This document shows, one piece after another, positions 23,683 through 30,430 of a DNA stretch of 64,000 nt; position 1 is the first letter of the stretch; each line of letters opens with the position of its first letter. Origin of the DNA: Nonomuraea thailandensis. GTDB taxonomy: Bacteria; Actinomycetota; Actinomycetes; Streptosporangiales; Streptosporangiaceae. Where the stretch lies: NCBI RefSeq assembly GCF_024172165.1, contig NZ_JAMZEB010000002.1, positions 3,741,501 through 3,805,500 of the forward strand, written 5' to 3'. The notes beneath the pieces were generated by a model. That model saw nothing but the letters and a program-made list of their open reading frames with translations. It was not told the origin of the DNA and did no database searches. A program made the position numbers and the translations under genes.

Positions 23683-24013
23683 GCCGGTCCTGGCGGGACA
23701 CACGTCCCCCCAGGACCACGGCCTTGTCGTGCGCCCATCCCAACCATCGGACGGCCCTGACCGTACGTCTACTCCACCACGCCCGGCGTGTGCGGGTCCT
23801 GGCCGCACGCGCATCCCCGCCACGCGCCCACCGTCACCCGACGCTCCTGACGGGAGGCGCGCTCCACCAGGACCACGGCCCCAATCGTGCGCGCTTCCCG
23901 CCCCACCGACGATCCTGCCGGGAAGCGCATGCCCAGGATCACGGCTTCGGTCGTGCGCCTTTCCGCCCCACCGTTCCTCCGACGGTCCTGGTGGGACGCG
24001 CAGGACCCCGGCC
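23683..24013. repeat. Degenerate ~68-bp tandem repeat block in a 556-bp intergenic region
   Basis: Units beginning with variants of GACGnTCCTGnnGGGAnGCGC start at 23683, 23750, 23840, 23908 and 23981. Several contain CCAGGAnCACGGC followed by TCGTGCGC and a CCGCCCCACC-like end. Spacing is 67, 90, 68 and 73 bp. No gene can be supported between the MFS stop (23682) and the cupin start (24239), so this is the only structure I see there. Origin and role unknown. Confidence 0.6.
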
Positions 24014-24238
24014 ACGCGACGATCGGCGCGCCACGGCGGCGGGATCCCCGACGCCTGGCGGATGATCCGGCTCGTCACGGCCGGGAGGATGACCGGCATG
24101 CATCCCAGCTTGAGGCGCGCATCCCGGACACCCGAGCCCTGTGCCGCCCTGGGCGCGATGACCGCCACCGACCTCCCCCAGCCCGGCGGGCGGCCAGGCG
24201 CCCCGGCGGAGCCGACCCCCAAGGAAGGACCCCCCGGC

Positions 24239-24628
24239 GTGACCGTCACTCCGATCGATCTCTTCGCCTCTCCCCTCCACCTCCGCCAAGGCGGCGGCAT
24301 CCACGCCGAGAACCACCCGGCGGACTGCGACCAGGACGGCTGGCAACTGACGGCCCTCCACGCCAAGACCGACGCCGACGTCCACGCCGACCACTGGGAG
24401 ATCCACCCGCAAGCGGAGGAGATCATCTCCTGCCTCATCGGGAAGATCCGCCTCTACCTCCGCCCCGAGCGGCCGGGACAGCAGGAAGAAGAGATCAGGC
24501 TGACGGCCGGGACCGCCGCCATCGTGCCGCGCGGACGGTGGCACCGCATCGAGCTGGACATCCCGAGCAACATCATGGCCGTCACCCTGCCTCGTGGCAG
24601 CCGTCTGGAAAGGCGCACCACGCCTTAG
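24239..24628 (+). CDS. Small cupin-domain protein
   Basis: A 129-residue single-domain cupin. The first metal-binding block is ADVHADHWEIHPQAEEIISCLIGKIRLYL and the second is GTAAIVPRGRWHRIEL. Enough His/Glu ligands are present (H, H, E and the later H) for a metal site. The GTG start has AAGGAAGGA nine bases upstream; longer frames extend into the repeat block and are rejected. It could be a sugar or acid isomerase, a dioxygenase or a storage-type binding protein. Context gives no clue. Confidence 0.75.
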   Translation: MTVTPIDLFASPLHLRQGGGIHAENHPADCDQDGWQLTALHAKTDADVHADHWEIHPQAEEIISCLIGKIRLYLRPERPGQQEEEIRLTAGTAAIVPRGRWHRIELDIPSNIMAVTLPRGSRLERRTTP

Positions 24629-24674
24629 AAGGTGTCTTCGACCCTGTTCAGCGTCCTTTGGCGCCAGCGGGTGC

Positions 24675-25097
24675 GTGACTCGCCTCGCGAACGCGTTCGG
24701 GGGGCTGGCCATCCCGTACATCCCCTTCGCGGTACTGCTGCAATGGGTGGACACCGACTACGCTCCCGCCCTCGCCGTGCCATTCGGCCTCGTGAGTCTG
24801 ACGCTGGTCGTTCGCGGGTTCAGGCTCGGCGTGGTGTGCCGGCCGGCGACGGTCACCGTGCGCGGATACCTTCGCAGCCGCACCATCCCGATCAAGGATG
24901 TGATCGACTTTCCGGAGGTCCTCCTGCTGTCCATCCGGTGGCGTGATCGGAAAGGCCGGCGGCGGAAGACGCCCATCGTGGCGTTCAGCACGCTGGGATC
25001 GGAGCTCGCCTTCGTCTCCCGGGAGGCCGCCCGCTGCGCCAAGGAGCTCAAACGCTGGGTCCACCGCCACCAGGGGCCCGGACATCCGCGGCCGTGA
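24675..25097 (+). CDS. Small membrane protein with PH-like tail
   Basis: About 140 residues. Two hydrophobic segments (FGGLAIPYIPFAVLLQWV and APALAVPFGLVSLTLVV) are followed by a basic beta-rich part, FRLGVVCRPATVTVRGYLRSRTIPIKDVIDF. That layout resembles bacterial PH-like domain proteins common in actinomycetes. The GTG at 24675 is chosen to avoid overlap with the cupin gene; its binding site is weak. Function unknown. Confidence 0.6.
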   Translation: MTRLANAFGGLAIPYIPFAVLLQWVDTDYAPALAVPFGLVSLTLVVRGFRLGVVCRPATVTVRGYLRSRTIPIKDVIDFPEVLLLSIRWRDRKGRRRKTPIVAFSTLGSELAFVSREAARCAKELKRWVHRHQGPGHPRP

Positions 25098-25197
25098 GGT
25101 AGGCGGCGGCGAAGTTGTTACGGGAGGCCAGGGTGCCGGGGTGGCCGGCACCGAGGGGCGCTCCCTGGGTTTATGGGCAGCGGACTCCGCGGTCGGA

Positions 25198-25743
25198 TCA
25201 GCGGGGTAAGAGGTGGCGGACTCGTACGGTGTTGAGGGTGGTGGTCAGGCCGTCCTTGCCGTCCTCGTAGTCGCCGGTCCTGGCGAAGCCGTGCTTGTCG
25301 TAGATCTGGTCAAGCTCGGCGCTGCCCGCCCAGTGGTCCAGGCCGAGGGCCGGTGAGCCGTGCGACCTGGCCTGGCGGGCGGCCTCCTCCAGGAGGGCGT
25401 GGCCTACTCCCTGCCCGGCCGGGCTCCGGGTGGACATGATGGTGTGGATGAACAGGGCGCCGTCGGGGATCAGACCCGGTGGGATGCGCGGCGGGGGTGC
25501 GGGGGCCAGGGCCAGGAGGCCCACGCAGGTGTCGCCGCGCTCGGCCGTGGTGATGGCGCCCTGGGACGTCCAGCCCGTGAAAAGCTCGGGGAAGCCGGGG
25601 ATGCGTGAGAACGGCACCGTGCCCCACTGCTCCGTGTGGCCGCGCGCGACGAGCCAGGTCAGGACCGAGTCCATGAGTGCGAGCAGGGCAGGGATGTCGT
25701 GCGTCGTGGCTGGGCGGAGAATGAGGTGCTGGTCGTCCGACAT
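25198..25743 (-). CDS. GNAT-family N-acetyltransferase
   Basis: The 181-residue protein has the GNAT acetyl-CoA motif A (IHTIMSTRSPAGQGVGHALLEEAARQARSHG) and a C-terminal YDKHGFARTGDYEDG typical of the fold. It probably acetylates an amine on a small molecule or protein. It is divergent from the MarR gene at 25804 with a 60-bp gap containing AT-rich TTAG/CTAA half-sites, suggesting repression by that regulator. The acceptor substrate is unknown. Confidence 0.85.
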   Translation of the reverse strand: MSDDQHLILRPATTHDIPALLALMDSVLTWLVARGHTEQWGTVPFSRIPGFPELFTGWTSQGAITTAERGDTCVGLLALAPAPPPRIPPGLIPDGALFIHTIMSTRSPAGQGVGHALLEEAARQARSHGSPALGLDHWAGSAELDQIYDKHGFARTGDYEDGKDGLTTTLNTVRVRHLLPR

Positions 25744-25803
25744 GCTCGTCTCCCCGGGGAGTAGGATGCTGGCGGAAGAAACTTTAGTTTTCTAAGGATT
25801 AGA

Positions 25804-26274
25804 TTGTCAAAGCAGAGCGTGATCGATTCCGTCACCAAGGCTGTGCAGGATCTGCAGGACGCCACCGACGTGCTGGACGAGCGGGCCGCGCGCCGCCTCG
25901 CCATCAACCGCACCGACCTGCGCTGTCTGAGCCGGTTGAGCACGCGTGGGCCGCTGACGGCCAGCGAGCTGGCGACCGCCGCCGGGCTCACCGGGGGCGC
26001 CATGACCACCGTGATCGACCGGCTCGAGCGGGCGGGGCTGGCCGAGCGGCGCCGCGATACCGCCGACCGGCGTCGGGTCCTCGTCCACCTGACCGAGCAC
26101 GCGGAGCGGATGAGTGCGGAGATCTGGGGGCCCGTGCTGACGGATGCGCAGGTCGAGCTGGGGAAGTTCAGCCTGGCCGAGCTGTCCGTGATCGAGAGGT
26201 TCCTGTCGCTGGCGCTGAAGAACCAGCAGGATCATGCGGAGCGTCTGCGGGGGCCCGTTCCGGAAGCCGGATGA
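25804..26274 (+). CDS. MarR-family regulator
   Basis: A 156-residue MarR protein. The DNA-binding part reads ASELATAAGLTGGAMTTVIDRLERAGLAERRRDTADRRRVLVHLT, with the DxRRxxV wing of the family. It starts at TTG 25804, with AAGGA 5 bp upstream. It is divergent from a GNAT gene, its probable target. Its stop overlaps by 4 bp (ATGA) the start of the damaged reading frame at 26271, suggesting that frame was once the second gene of its operon. Confidence 0.85.
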   Translation: MSKQSVIDSVTKAVQDLQDATDVLDERAARRLAINRTDLRCLSRLSTRGPLTASELATAAGLTGGAMTTVIDRLERAGLAERRRDTADRRRVLVHLTEHAERMSAEIWGPVLTDAQVELGKFSLAELSVIERFLSLALKNQQDHAERLRGPVPEAG

Positions 26275-26724
26275 GGAGTTTCGGGCGCTTCACCTTCGAG
26301 CCGGCCGCCCTGGGCGCGACCGCCGTGCGAGACCGCCTGGTGCCCGGACCCGTCGTGGTCACCGGCCTGTCCCCGGTCCGGCCGGCGCTGGACGAGGAGC
26401 ATCTGCGGGGCGGCGAGGCGGAGGTCGTGGTGGAGCGCCGGGAGGGCAGGGAGGGCAGGGACGTCTGCGACACCAGCCGGTACGCCGACACGGAGTTCCA
26501 CCTGGTGCTGCGTGCCGGAGACCCTGTGGCCCACGGCGGGGCACGACAGCCATGTCTGTCGGATGTTCCGCTCCGGCGACCTGACCGCCCGCGTCCGCGC
26601 CGCCGGTGGGGGGGCGCGGCACGGGCCTCCCTCGGCACGCCGGTCGAGCTCGAAGCCGATCCGGGCCGGCGGGCCCGCTCGCCGGAGCACGAGATCACGA
26701 CATGCCGGAAGCCCGGGGCCGTAA
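26271..26724 (+). pseudogene. Probable frameshifted gene coupled to marR
   Basis: A frame begins at ATG 26271 overlapping the MarR stop and reads plausibly for about 80 residues (MRSFGRFTFEPAALGATAVR, then DTSRYADTEFHLVLRAG). Near 26512 the protein-like reading switches to the +1 frame, which continues LWPTAGHDSHVCRMFRSGDL. This is consistent with a single frameshift followed by drift. I do not recognise the family. It could also be a real but highly biased short protein. A strong terminator hairpin follows at 26747. Confidence 0.35.
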
Positions 26725-26746
26725 CGGTGGCACCCACCTCCAGTTC

Positions 26747-26781
26747 CCCGCCCGGCACCAGAGCGCCTGGTGCCGGGCGGG
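26747..26781. terminator. Perfect 15-bp hairpin between convergent genes
   Basis: CCCGCCCGGCACCAG (26747-26761) pairs exactly with 26767-26781 around a 5-nt loop. It lies between the rightward damaged frame and the leftward RidA gene (ending at 26791). There is no T-run, as is usual for actinomycete stem terminators. It can serve both strands. Confidence 0.65.
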
Positions 26782-26790
26782 CCGGCCGCG

Positions 26791-27192
26791 TCAGGCGACG
26801 GCGGTCCCCTCCAGCTCCACCATCAGGCCGGGGATCGCCAGCCGCGTCACCCCGAGCATCGTGGTGGACGGCGCAACCCCGGCGGCTCCCAGCCGCGACG
26901 CCAGCACGCCGTAGTGCTCGAAGAGCCGATCCACGTCGGTGGTGTACACGTTCAGCCGGACGAGGTTCGCCAGCGACATGCCGCCCTCGCCGAGCACGGC
27001 CTCCAGGTTGTCGAGGCTCAGCGCCAGCTGCGCCGCCATGTCACCGTCGTGCTGGGGCTTGCCGTCGCCGCTCATCGCGGTCTGCCCCGAGCAGTAAAGC
27101 GTCCGGGTGTGCCCGGAGACGATCTCACCCTGGTTGTACCCGAGCTCCACCGACCACGCCCACGGGTTGACCGCCGTTCGCTCCATCGCCAC
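26791..27192 (-). CDS. RidA family protein (YjgF/YER057c/UK114)
   Basis: A 133-residue RidA-like protein. Motifs include NQGEIVSGHTRTLYCSGQTAMSGDGKPQHDGDMAAQL and VRLNVYTTDVDRLFEHYGVL. RidA proteins hydrolyse reactive enamine/imine intermediates from PLP enzymes and form trimers. The usual catalytic Arg near residue 105 is not evident (TTMLGVTRLAIPGLMVELEGTAVA), so this is probably a divergent Rid subgroup. GTG at 27192 has GGAG five bases upstream. It is divergent from a WYL regulator. Confidence 0.82.
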   Translation of the reverse strand: MAMERTAVNPWAWSVELGYNQGEIVSGHTRTLYCSGQTAMSGDGKPQHDGDMAAQLALSLDNLEAVLGEGGMSLANLVRLNVYTTDVDRLFEHYGVLASRLGAAGVAPSTTMLGVTRLAIPGLMVELEGTAVA

Positions 27193-27281
27193 ATCAGCTC
27201 CGTTCGATTCCTCGACGTCACGCGGGTCCTGCAACCCCGTGGCCGCCGTCTTTCGTGACGTCGAAGAGCCTCCCAGCGAAT

Positions 27282-27300
27282 CACGACATCCTGTGTCGTG
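27282..27300. promoter_or_regulatory. Inverted repeat CACGACA-N5-TGTCGTG upstream of a WYL regulator
   Basis: CACGACA (27282-27288) and TGTCGTG (27294-27300) are exact inverted 7-bp arms across 5 bp. The site lies in the divergent gap between RidA and the regulator, 21 bp before the regulator start. It is the likely autoregulatory operator. Confidence 0.55.
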
Positions 27301-27321
27301 TATTTCGGTAATGTCCTTCGG

Positions 27322-28296
27322 GTGCGTGCCGACCGGCTGGTGTCCCTGGTGTTGCTGCTGCGGCAGCACGGCCGGCTGTCGGCGACCGCGCTGGCCCGCG
27401 AGCTGGAGGTGTCCACCCGCACCGTGCTGCGCGACATCGAGGCGCTGTCGGCGGCCGGCGTCCCGGTCTACGCCGAACGCGGCCGGCACGGCGGGTTCGC
27501 GTTGCTGCCCGGTTTCCGTACCGAGCTCACCGGGCTGAACCACGACGAGGCCCTAGCCCTGCTGGTCGCCGGGTCGCGGCGCGGCGCGCAGGCGTTCGGG
27601 CTCGGCTCGGCGCTCGCCTCGGCGATGCTGAAGGTGGTCGACGCGCTGCCCGAGAGCTATCGGCACACCGCGGCAGGCGCGGCCGAGCGCCTGCTCATCG
27701 ACCCGGAGACCGACCTGCTCAGCCGCCGGCTGGCCGACGAGGAGGTGCCGGACACCGTCGTGGCCACGGTCCTGCGCGCGGTGTTCGCCGGGCGCAGGCT
27801 GCGCATCCACTACGCGGCCGCGGGCCAGGACCCGCGGTGGCGCACGGTGGACCCGATCGGCCTGGTCACCGTACGCGACCGGGGCTACCTGCTGGCCACG
27901 AGATCCGGCGCGGACCGCACCTACCGGCTGTCCCGGGTCCTGGCCGCCGAGGAGCTCGCCGAGCCCGCGCAGCGACCGGACCGGGTCGATCTGGACCGGG
28001 CCTGGCAGGAACGCAGCACGCGGTTCCGCACCGGCGGCGACCAGGTAGCCGCGCTGGTCCGGCTTAACCCGGTGCGGCGGGAGGACCTGGTGGGCACCGC
28101 GCTGGCCGTCCTCGCCGAGGAGACCGGCCCGGACGGCTGGCTGCGGCTGGAGGTGACCTTCCAGGACGCGCGGCACGCCGAGTGGGCGCTGTGGCAGCTC
28201 AGCACGAACGCGGAGGCGCTGGCCCCGCAGTGGTTGCGCGACTCCCTGCGCGAGCGCGCCACCGCGATCGCCACCCGCTACGCAGGGCCGTCCTGA
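27322..28296 (+). CDS. WYL-domain transcriptional regulator
   Basis: About 324 residues. The N-terminal helix-turn-helix reads LSATALARELEVSTRTVLRDIEALSAAGVPVYAERGRHGGFALLPGFRTELTGL. The WYL domain carries RLRIHYAAAGQDPRWRTVDPIGLVTVRDRGYLLATRSGADRTYRLSRV. GTG at 27322 is chosen because the family starts with RADRLVSLVLLLRQHG; an earlier in-frame GTG overlaps the operator. It is divergent from RidA, which it probably controls. It differs clearly from the WYL protein at 2760-3731, so the two are not recent duplicates. Confidence 0.87.
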   Translation: MRADRLVSLVLLLRQHGRLSATALARELEVSTRTVLRDIEALSAAGVPVYAERGRHGGFALLPGFRTELTGLNHDEALALLVAGSRRGAQAFGLGSALASAMLKVVDALPESYRHTAAGAAERLLIDPETDLLSRRLADEEVPDTVVATVLRAVFAGRRLRIHYAAAGQDPRWRTVDPIGLVTVRDRGYLLATRSGADRTYRLSRVLAAEELAEPAQRPDRVDLDRAWQERSTRFRTGGDQVAALVRLNPVRREDLVGTALAVLAEETGPDGWLRLEVTFQDARHAEWALWQLSTNAEALAPQWLRDSLRERATAIATRYAGPS

Positions 28297-28414
28297 CATG
28301 CGGGAGCGGCGCTGCTACACGACGGAATTCACCCTGTTCTGTGGCGCCGGGCCCGGACGCGATGCCAGGATACGTTCCCGCCTGTCCCTGGGGTCACAAC
28401 GACACCGAGGATAA

Positions 28415-29227
28415 TCAGTTCAGCAGCGGTACGAGCTGCTCCTCCTCGTAGTCCAGATGGGTTTCGAGCTCCCCGGTGAGCCGCTCCACCTCCGAGAGCA
28501 GCTCGGCCGGTGCGACGTCCTCGGCGCGCAGCAACTCCTGCAGCTCCCCGAGCAGGCGCGCGACGACCGCGTGCTCGTCCCGCAGCCGCGCCATCACCGG
28601 GGCCAGCTCCGGATACCGATGCTCCAGCGCGGGGAACATGTACTCGTCCTCGCGCGAGTGGTGCACGTGCAGCCCCTGGCACATGGTCAGGCAGTTGACC
28701 CGGAGCTGGGCGGCCAGACGCGGCCCCGAGGCGGCCACCTCGCGGCGGATCAGGGCGAGCTCGCGGCGGAAGGTGTCGTGCATGGAGATCAGCGCGTCGC
28801 CCATGCGCCCTGCGGGCGGCCCGAAGTCGGTGGGCAGCAGCGCCACCACGGGCAGCGTCCGCCCGGACCTGTCCTCGTACGCGCCCCAGCCCGGGTCCGC
28901 CTCGACGGCGCGGGCGAACATGCGCTCACGCTCCTCGCCGTCGAGCACCACCGCCTTGGCCGTGTACGTGAACAGGCCCGTCTCCACCGTGACCTGCGGA
29001 TCGGCCCGCAGGTTGTGGTACCAGGCCGGGTGCCTGGGCGAGCCACCGGCCGAGGCGATGACGAGGAGGCGTTCGCCGTCGGGCAGGTAGCCGAGCGGCG
29101 TGGTGTGCGGGGCTCCCGATCGGGCGCCGGTGGTGGTCAGCAGGAGCAGCCTGGCTCCTTCGAAGGGGCCGCCGACCTGGCCCTTGTTCGCGCGGAATTC
29201 GTCGATGATCTGCTGGTTGAAATCCAT
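28415..29227 (-). CDS. F420-dependent nitroreductase-like domain fused to a hemerythrin domain
   Basis: The 270-residue protein has two parts. Residues 1 to about 130 match the deazaflavin (F420)-dependent nitroreductase/Ddn family: GGPFEGARLLLLTTTGARSGAPHTTPLGYLPDGERLLVIAS and HPAWYHNLRADPQVTVE. Residues from about 150 form an HHE hemerythrin four-helix bundle with iron-ligand motifs HVHHSREDEYMFPAL, LRDEHAVV and LETHLDYEEEQLVPLL. The fusion suggests an F420H2-linked redox enzyme that also binds O2, NO or iron. ATG at 29227 is preferred, with AAAGG seven bases upstream. Confidence 0.88.
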   Translation of the reverse strand: MDFNQQIIDEFRANKGQVGGPFEGARLLLLTTTGARSGAPHTTPLGYLPDGERLLVIASAGGSPRHPAWYHNLRADPQVTVETGLFTYTAKAVVLDGEERERMFARAVEADPGWGAYEDRSGRTLPVVALLPTDFGPPAGRMGDALISMHDTFRRELALIRREVAASGPRLAAQLRVNCLTMCQGLHVHHSREDEYMFPALEHRYPELAPVMARLRDEHAVVARLLGELQELLRAEDVAPAELLSEVERLTGELETHLDYEEEQLVPLLN

Positions 29228-29233
29228 GGGCAT

Positions 29234-29528
29234 GCCTTTTCTGGCTCACTGGCGGGTGAAATGTCGAAAGGACGGAAACCCGCGCGGGCATGCCGGCGCG
29301 CGACGGGCTGCTACAGCACCGCCGGGAGCAAGGGCATGGGATGACGCGCGGGCGCAGTGCGCTCAGGCACGACCGACAGTGTGAGTGGTCACGGCGTCAT
29401 CCCCTTTGATTCGGCGCCTCCATGCCTCGACCGTCCTCCCGGCCGGCGACACGCGACGCGACGGTTATTACGCACACATCCCGGCAGAACTGTCAAGCGG
29501 GGACGGATCTCCGCAGCGGAAGCACCCT
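29234..29528. other. Intergenic region between the F420 fusion gene and the tRNA array
   Basis: About 295 bp without a supportable gene. It should contain the leftward promoter of the F420-hemerythrin gene and the trailer of the tRNA array. I saw no further tRNA (no TTCGA-type T loop with matching stems), no hairpin with a T-run and no repeat. Confidence 0.5.
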
Positions 29529-29531
29529 TGG

Positions 29532-29601
29532 AGACGCAGGCGAGAGTCGAACTCGCACGGGCCGGTTTTGCAGACCGGCCTCCGCACCGGCGAACTGCGC
29601 C
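29532..29601 (-). tRNA. tRNA-Cys (GCA), divergent, CCA encoded
   Basis: Acceptor GGCGCAG/CTGCGTC pairs over seven positions (one G-U). The anticodon stem CCGGT/ACCGG holds loop CTGCAAA, anticodon GCA. The T arm is GCGAG-TTCGACT-CTCGC. The D arm is shortened (loop about 5 nt), so the molecule is smaller than usual. TCCA follows the acceptor, so CCA is encoded (29529-29531). It is the last gene of the array, 22 bp after tRNA-Tyr. A reduced D arm makes function less certain. Confidence 0.72.
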
Positions 29602-29623
29602 ACGACGGAACAGGCAGAGGAAG

Positions 29624-29704
29624 TGCGCGAGGACGGAGTCGGACCGCCACAGCCGAAGCGCCCGGTCTACAGCCGGGTGGGCTCGCCACGTGCCCAGCTC
29701 GCGC
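29624..29704 (-). tRNA. tRNA-Tyr (GTA), class II
   Basis: Perfect acceptor GCGCGAG/CTCGCGC, D stem GGGC/GCCC, anticodon stem CCCGG/CCGGG with loop CTGTAGA (anticodon GTA). A 12-nt variable arm with a GC-TTCG-GC mini-hairpin is correct for bacterial tRNA-Tyr. The T loop is TCCGACT, with C where the invariant T55 is expected, and the T stem has one G-U. No CCA is encoded. Located 6 bp after tRNA-Arg. Confidence 0.82.
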
Positions 29705-29710
29705 ATGAAG

Positions 29711-29785
29711 TGGCCCCAGCAGGATTCGAACCTGCAGCAGACCCGGCTTCGTAGGCCGGCGCTCTGTCCATTGAGCTATGGAGCC
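29711..29785 (-). tRNA. tRNA-Arg (ACG)
   Basis: Acceptor GGCTCCA/TGGGGCC (one G-U), D stem GCTC/GAGC, anticodon stem CCGGC/GCCGG with loop CTACGAA (anticodon ACG), T arm GCAGG-TTCGAAT-CCTGC. All expected invariant bases are present. The variable loop is slightly long (about 7 nt). No CCA is encoded. It is one base away from tRNA-Glu, so both must come from one precursor. Confidence 0.9.
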
Positions 29786-29786
29786 G

Positions 29787-29859
29787 TACCCCGTACCGGA
29801 TTCGAACCGGCGATCTCCCGGGTGAAAGCCGGGTGTCCTGACCACTGGACGAACGGGGC
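29787..29859 (-). tRNA. tRNA-Glu (TTC)
   Basis: Acceptor GCCCCGT/ACGGGGT (G1-U72), D stem GTCC/GGAC, anticodon stem CCCGG/CCGGG with loop CTTTCAC (anticodon TTC), T arm GCCGG-TTCGAAT-CCGGT. This closely follows the standard actinobacterial tRNA-Glu layout. No CCA is encoded. It is separated by 1 bp from tRNA-Arg and 4 bp from the Leu-type tRNA. Confidence 0.9.
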
Positions 29860-29863
29860 CTGG

Positions 29864-29936
29864 TACGTCCGGCGGGATTCGAACCCGCACCGTCCGGCTC
29901 CTTAGGCCGGTGCCTCTCCCATTGGGCTACGGACGC
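29864..29936 (-). tRNA. tRNA with Leu anticodon AAG but class I (short variable loop) body
   Basis: Acceptor GCGTCCG/CGGACGT (one G-U), D region GCCCAATGGGAGAGGC, anticodon stem CCGGC/GCCGG with loop CTAAGGA (anticodon AAG), a 5-nt variable loop ACGGT and T arm GCGGG-TTCGAAT-CCCGC. All stems pair well. Bacterial leucine tRNAs are normally class II with a long variable arm, so identity cannot be settled from the anticodon alone. No CCA is encoded. Confidence 0.8.
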
Positions 29937-29941
29937 GTGGG

Positions 29942-30013
29942 AGCCGCAGCGGGGACTCGAACCCCGTCCTGCTGGGTGGAAGCCAGCTGCCTTACCAGTT
30001 CGGCCTCTGCGGC
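29942..30013 (-). tRNA. tRNA-Gly (TCC)
   Basis: Perfect acceptor GCCGCAG/CTGCGGC, D stem GCC/GGC, anticodon stem GCTGG/CCAGC with loop CTTCCAC (anticodon TCC), T arm CGGGG-TTCGAGT-CCCCG. The discriminator is U, as in many bacterial tRNA-Gly. It reads GGA codons, which are rare in GC-rich genomes. It is 4 bp from tRNA-Ala and 5 bp from the Leu-type tRNA. Confidence 0.9.
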
Positions 30014-30017
30014 AATG

Positions 30018-30095
30018 TGGACCGACGGGATCTCGAAACCCGAACTCCTGCTTGCAAGGCAGGTGTGATGCCTTTTCACCATCAGCCCTCGGTGC
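30018..30095 (-). tRNA. tRNA-Ala (TGC), degenerate
   Basis: The anticodon stem CCTGC/GCAGG holds loop CTTGCAA (anticodon TGC). The acceptor GCACCGA/TCGGTCC has one mismatch, the D arm pairs as GATG/CATC but with extra linker bases, and the T arm is CGGG/CCCG with an enlarged loop around TTCGA. The first position of the array in transcription order. The departures suggest a decaying or non-canonical molecule, so function is uncertain. Confidence 0.62.
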
Positions 30096-30148
30096 TCCGC
30101 TGTGGAGTTGTCAAAATGCGCGGCCCGGATTCCGGGCAGGGGAAAGAG

Positions 30149-30179
30149 AAAAGGCCGCCTGGTGGTCACCTGGCGGCCT
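30149..30179 (-). terminator. Intrinsic terminator upstream of the tRNA array
   Basis: AGGCCGCC (30152-30159) and GGCGGCCT (30172-30179) form the stem of a hairpin read leftward and followed by TTTTCTCTTT. It would stop transcripts from the SDR gene or the small ORF before they reach the tRNA genes, which begin 57 bp further on. It may therefore insulate the array, or act in its leader. Confidence 0.6.
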
Positions 30180-30201
30180 CCGGAATACTCCTCTTCGAGG
30201 T

Positions 30202-30297
30202 TTATCCAGAAGCCGTCCCGAGCAGGGCGCAGCCGAGCGCCGCAGGTCGGCGATAGCGACACCGTTCCTGCCCGAGTGCGGTGGCTGCGAGAAACAT
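30202..30297 (-). CDS. Possible 31-residue small protein upstream of the tRNA array
   Basis: ATG at 30297 is preceded by AGGGAAAGG and opens a frame reading MFLAATALGQERCRYRRPAA and ending LGCALLGTASG, stop TAA. TAA is rarely used in this genome. The peptide is Ala/Leu-rich with a basic centre and ends 23 bp before the terminator hairpin. There is no homology I recognise, so it is offered only as a candidate. Confidence 0.25.
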   Translation of the reverse strand: MFLAATALGQERCRYRRPAALGCALLGTASG

Positions 30298-30430
30298 GAC
30301 TGGCCTTTCCCTGACTGTCCGGCGGAGGGGCGGCTCGGCGCCGCCCCGTGTTCCGTTGTCGTTGACATTAATGGCCGGCCCGGCGGCCGTGCCACTTATT
30401 TATTCGGACGCGCGGGGGCGCGGAATGGTT

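Larger units (their letters stand above)
30096..30430. other. Leader region of the tRNA array
   Basis: This 335-bp stretch between the tRNA array and the SDR gene contains a minus-strand terminator (30152-30179), a possible 31-residue ORF (30202-30297) and an AT-rich patch near 30393-30406. TTGACA on the minus strand at 30109-30114 is only 13 bp from the first tRNA, too close for a normal promoter, so I could not place the array promoter with confidence. Confidence 0.5.

Noticed and set aside
23683..24013. A CRISPR array
   Set aside because: Units are too long and too variable, and there are no constant repeats with unique spacers or cas genes.
30109..30114. TTGACA as promoter of the tRNA array
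   Set aside because: It lies only 13 bp before the first tRNA base, so the -10 and start would fall within the tRNA.
29234..30430. A prophage or integrative element carrying the tRNA array
   Set aside because: No integrase, phage gene, attachment-site duplication or transposase is visible on either side; flanking genes are ordinary chromosomal types.
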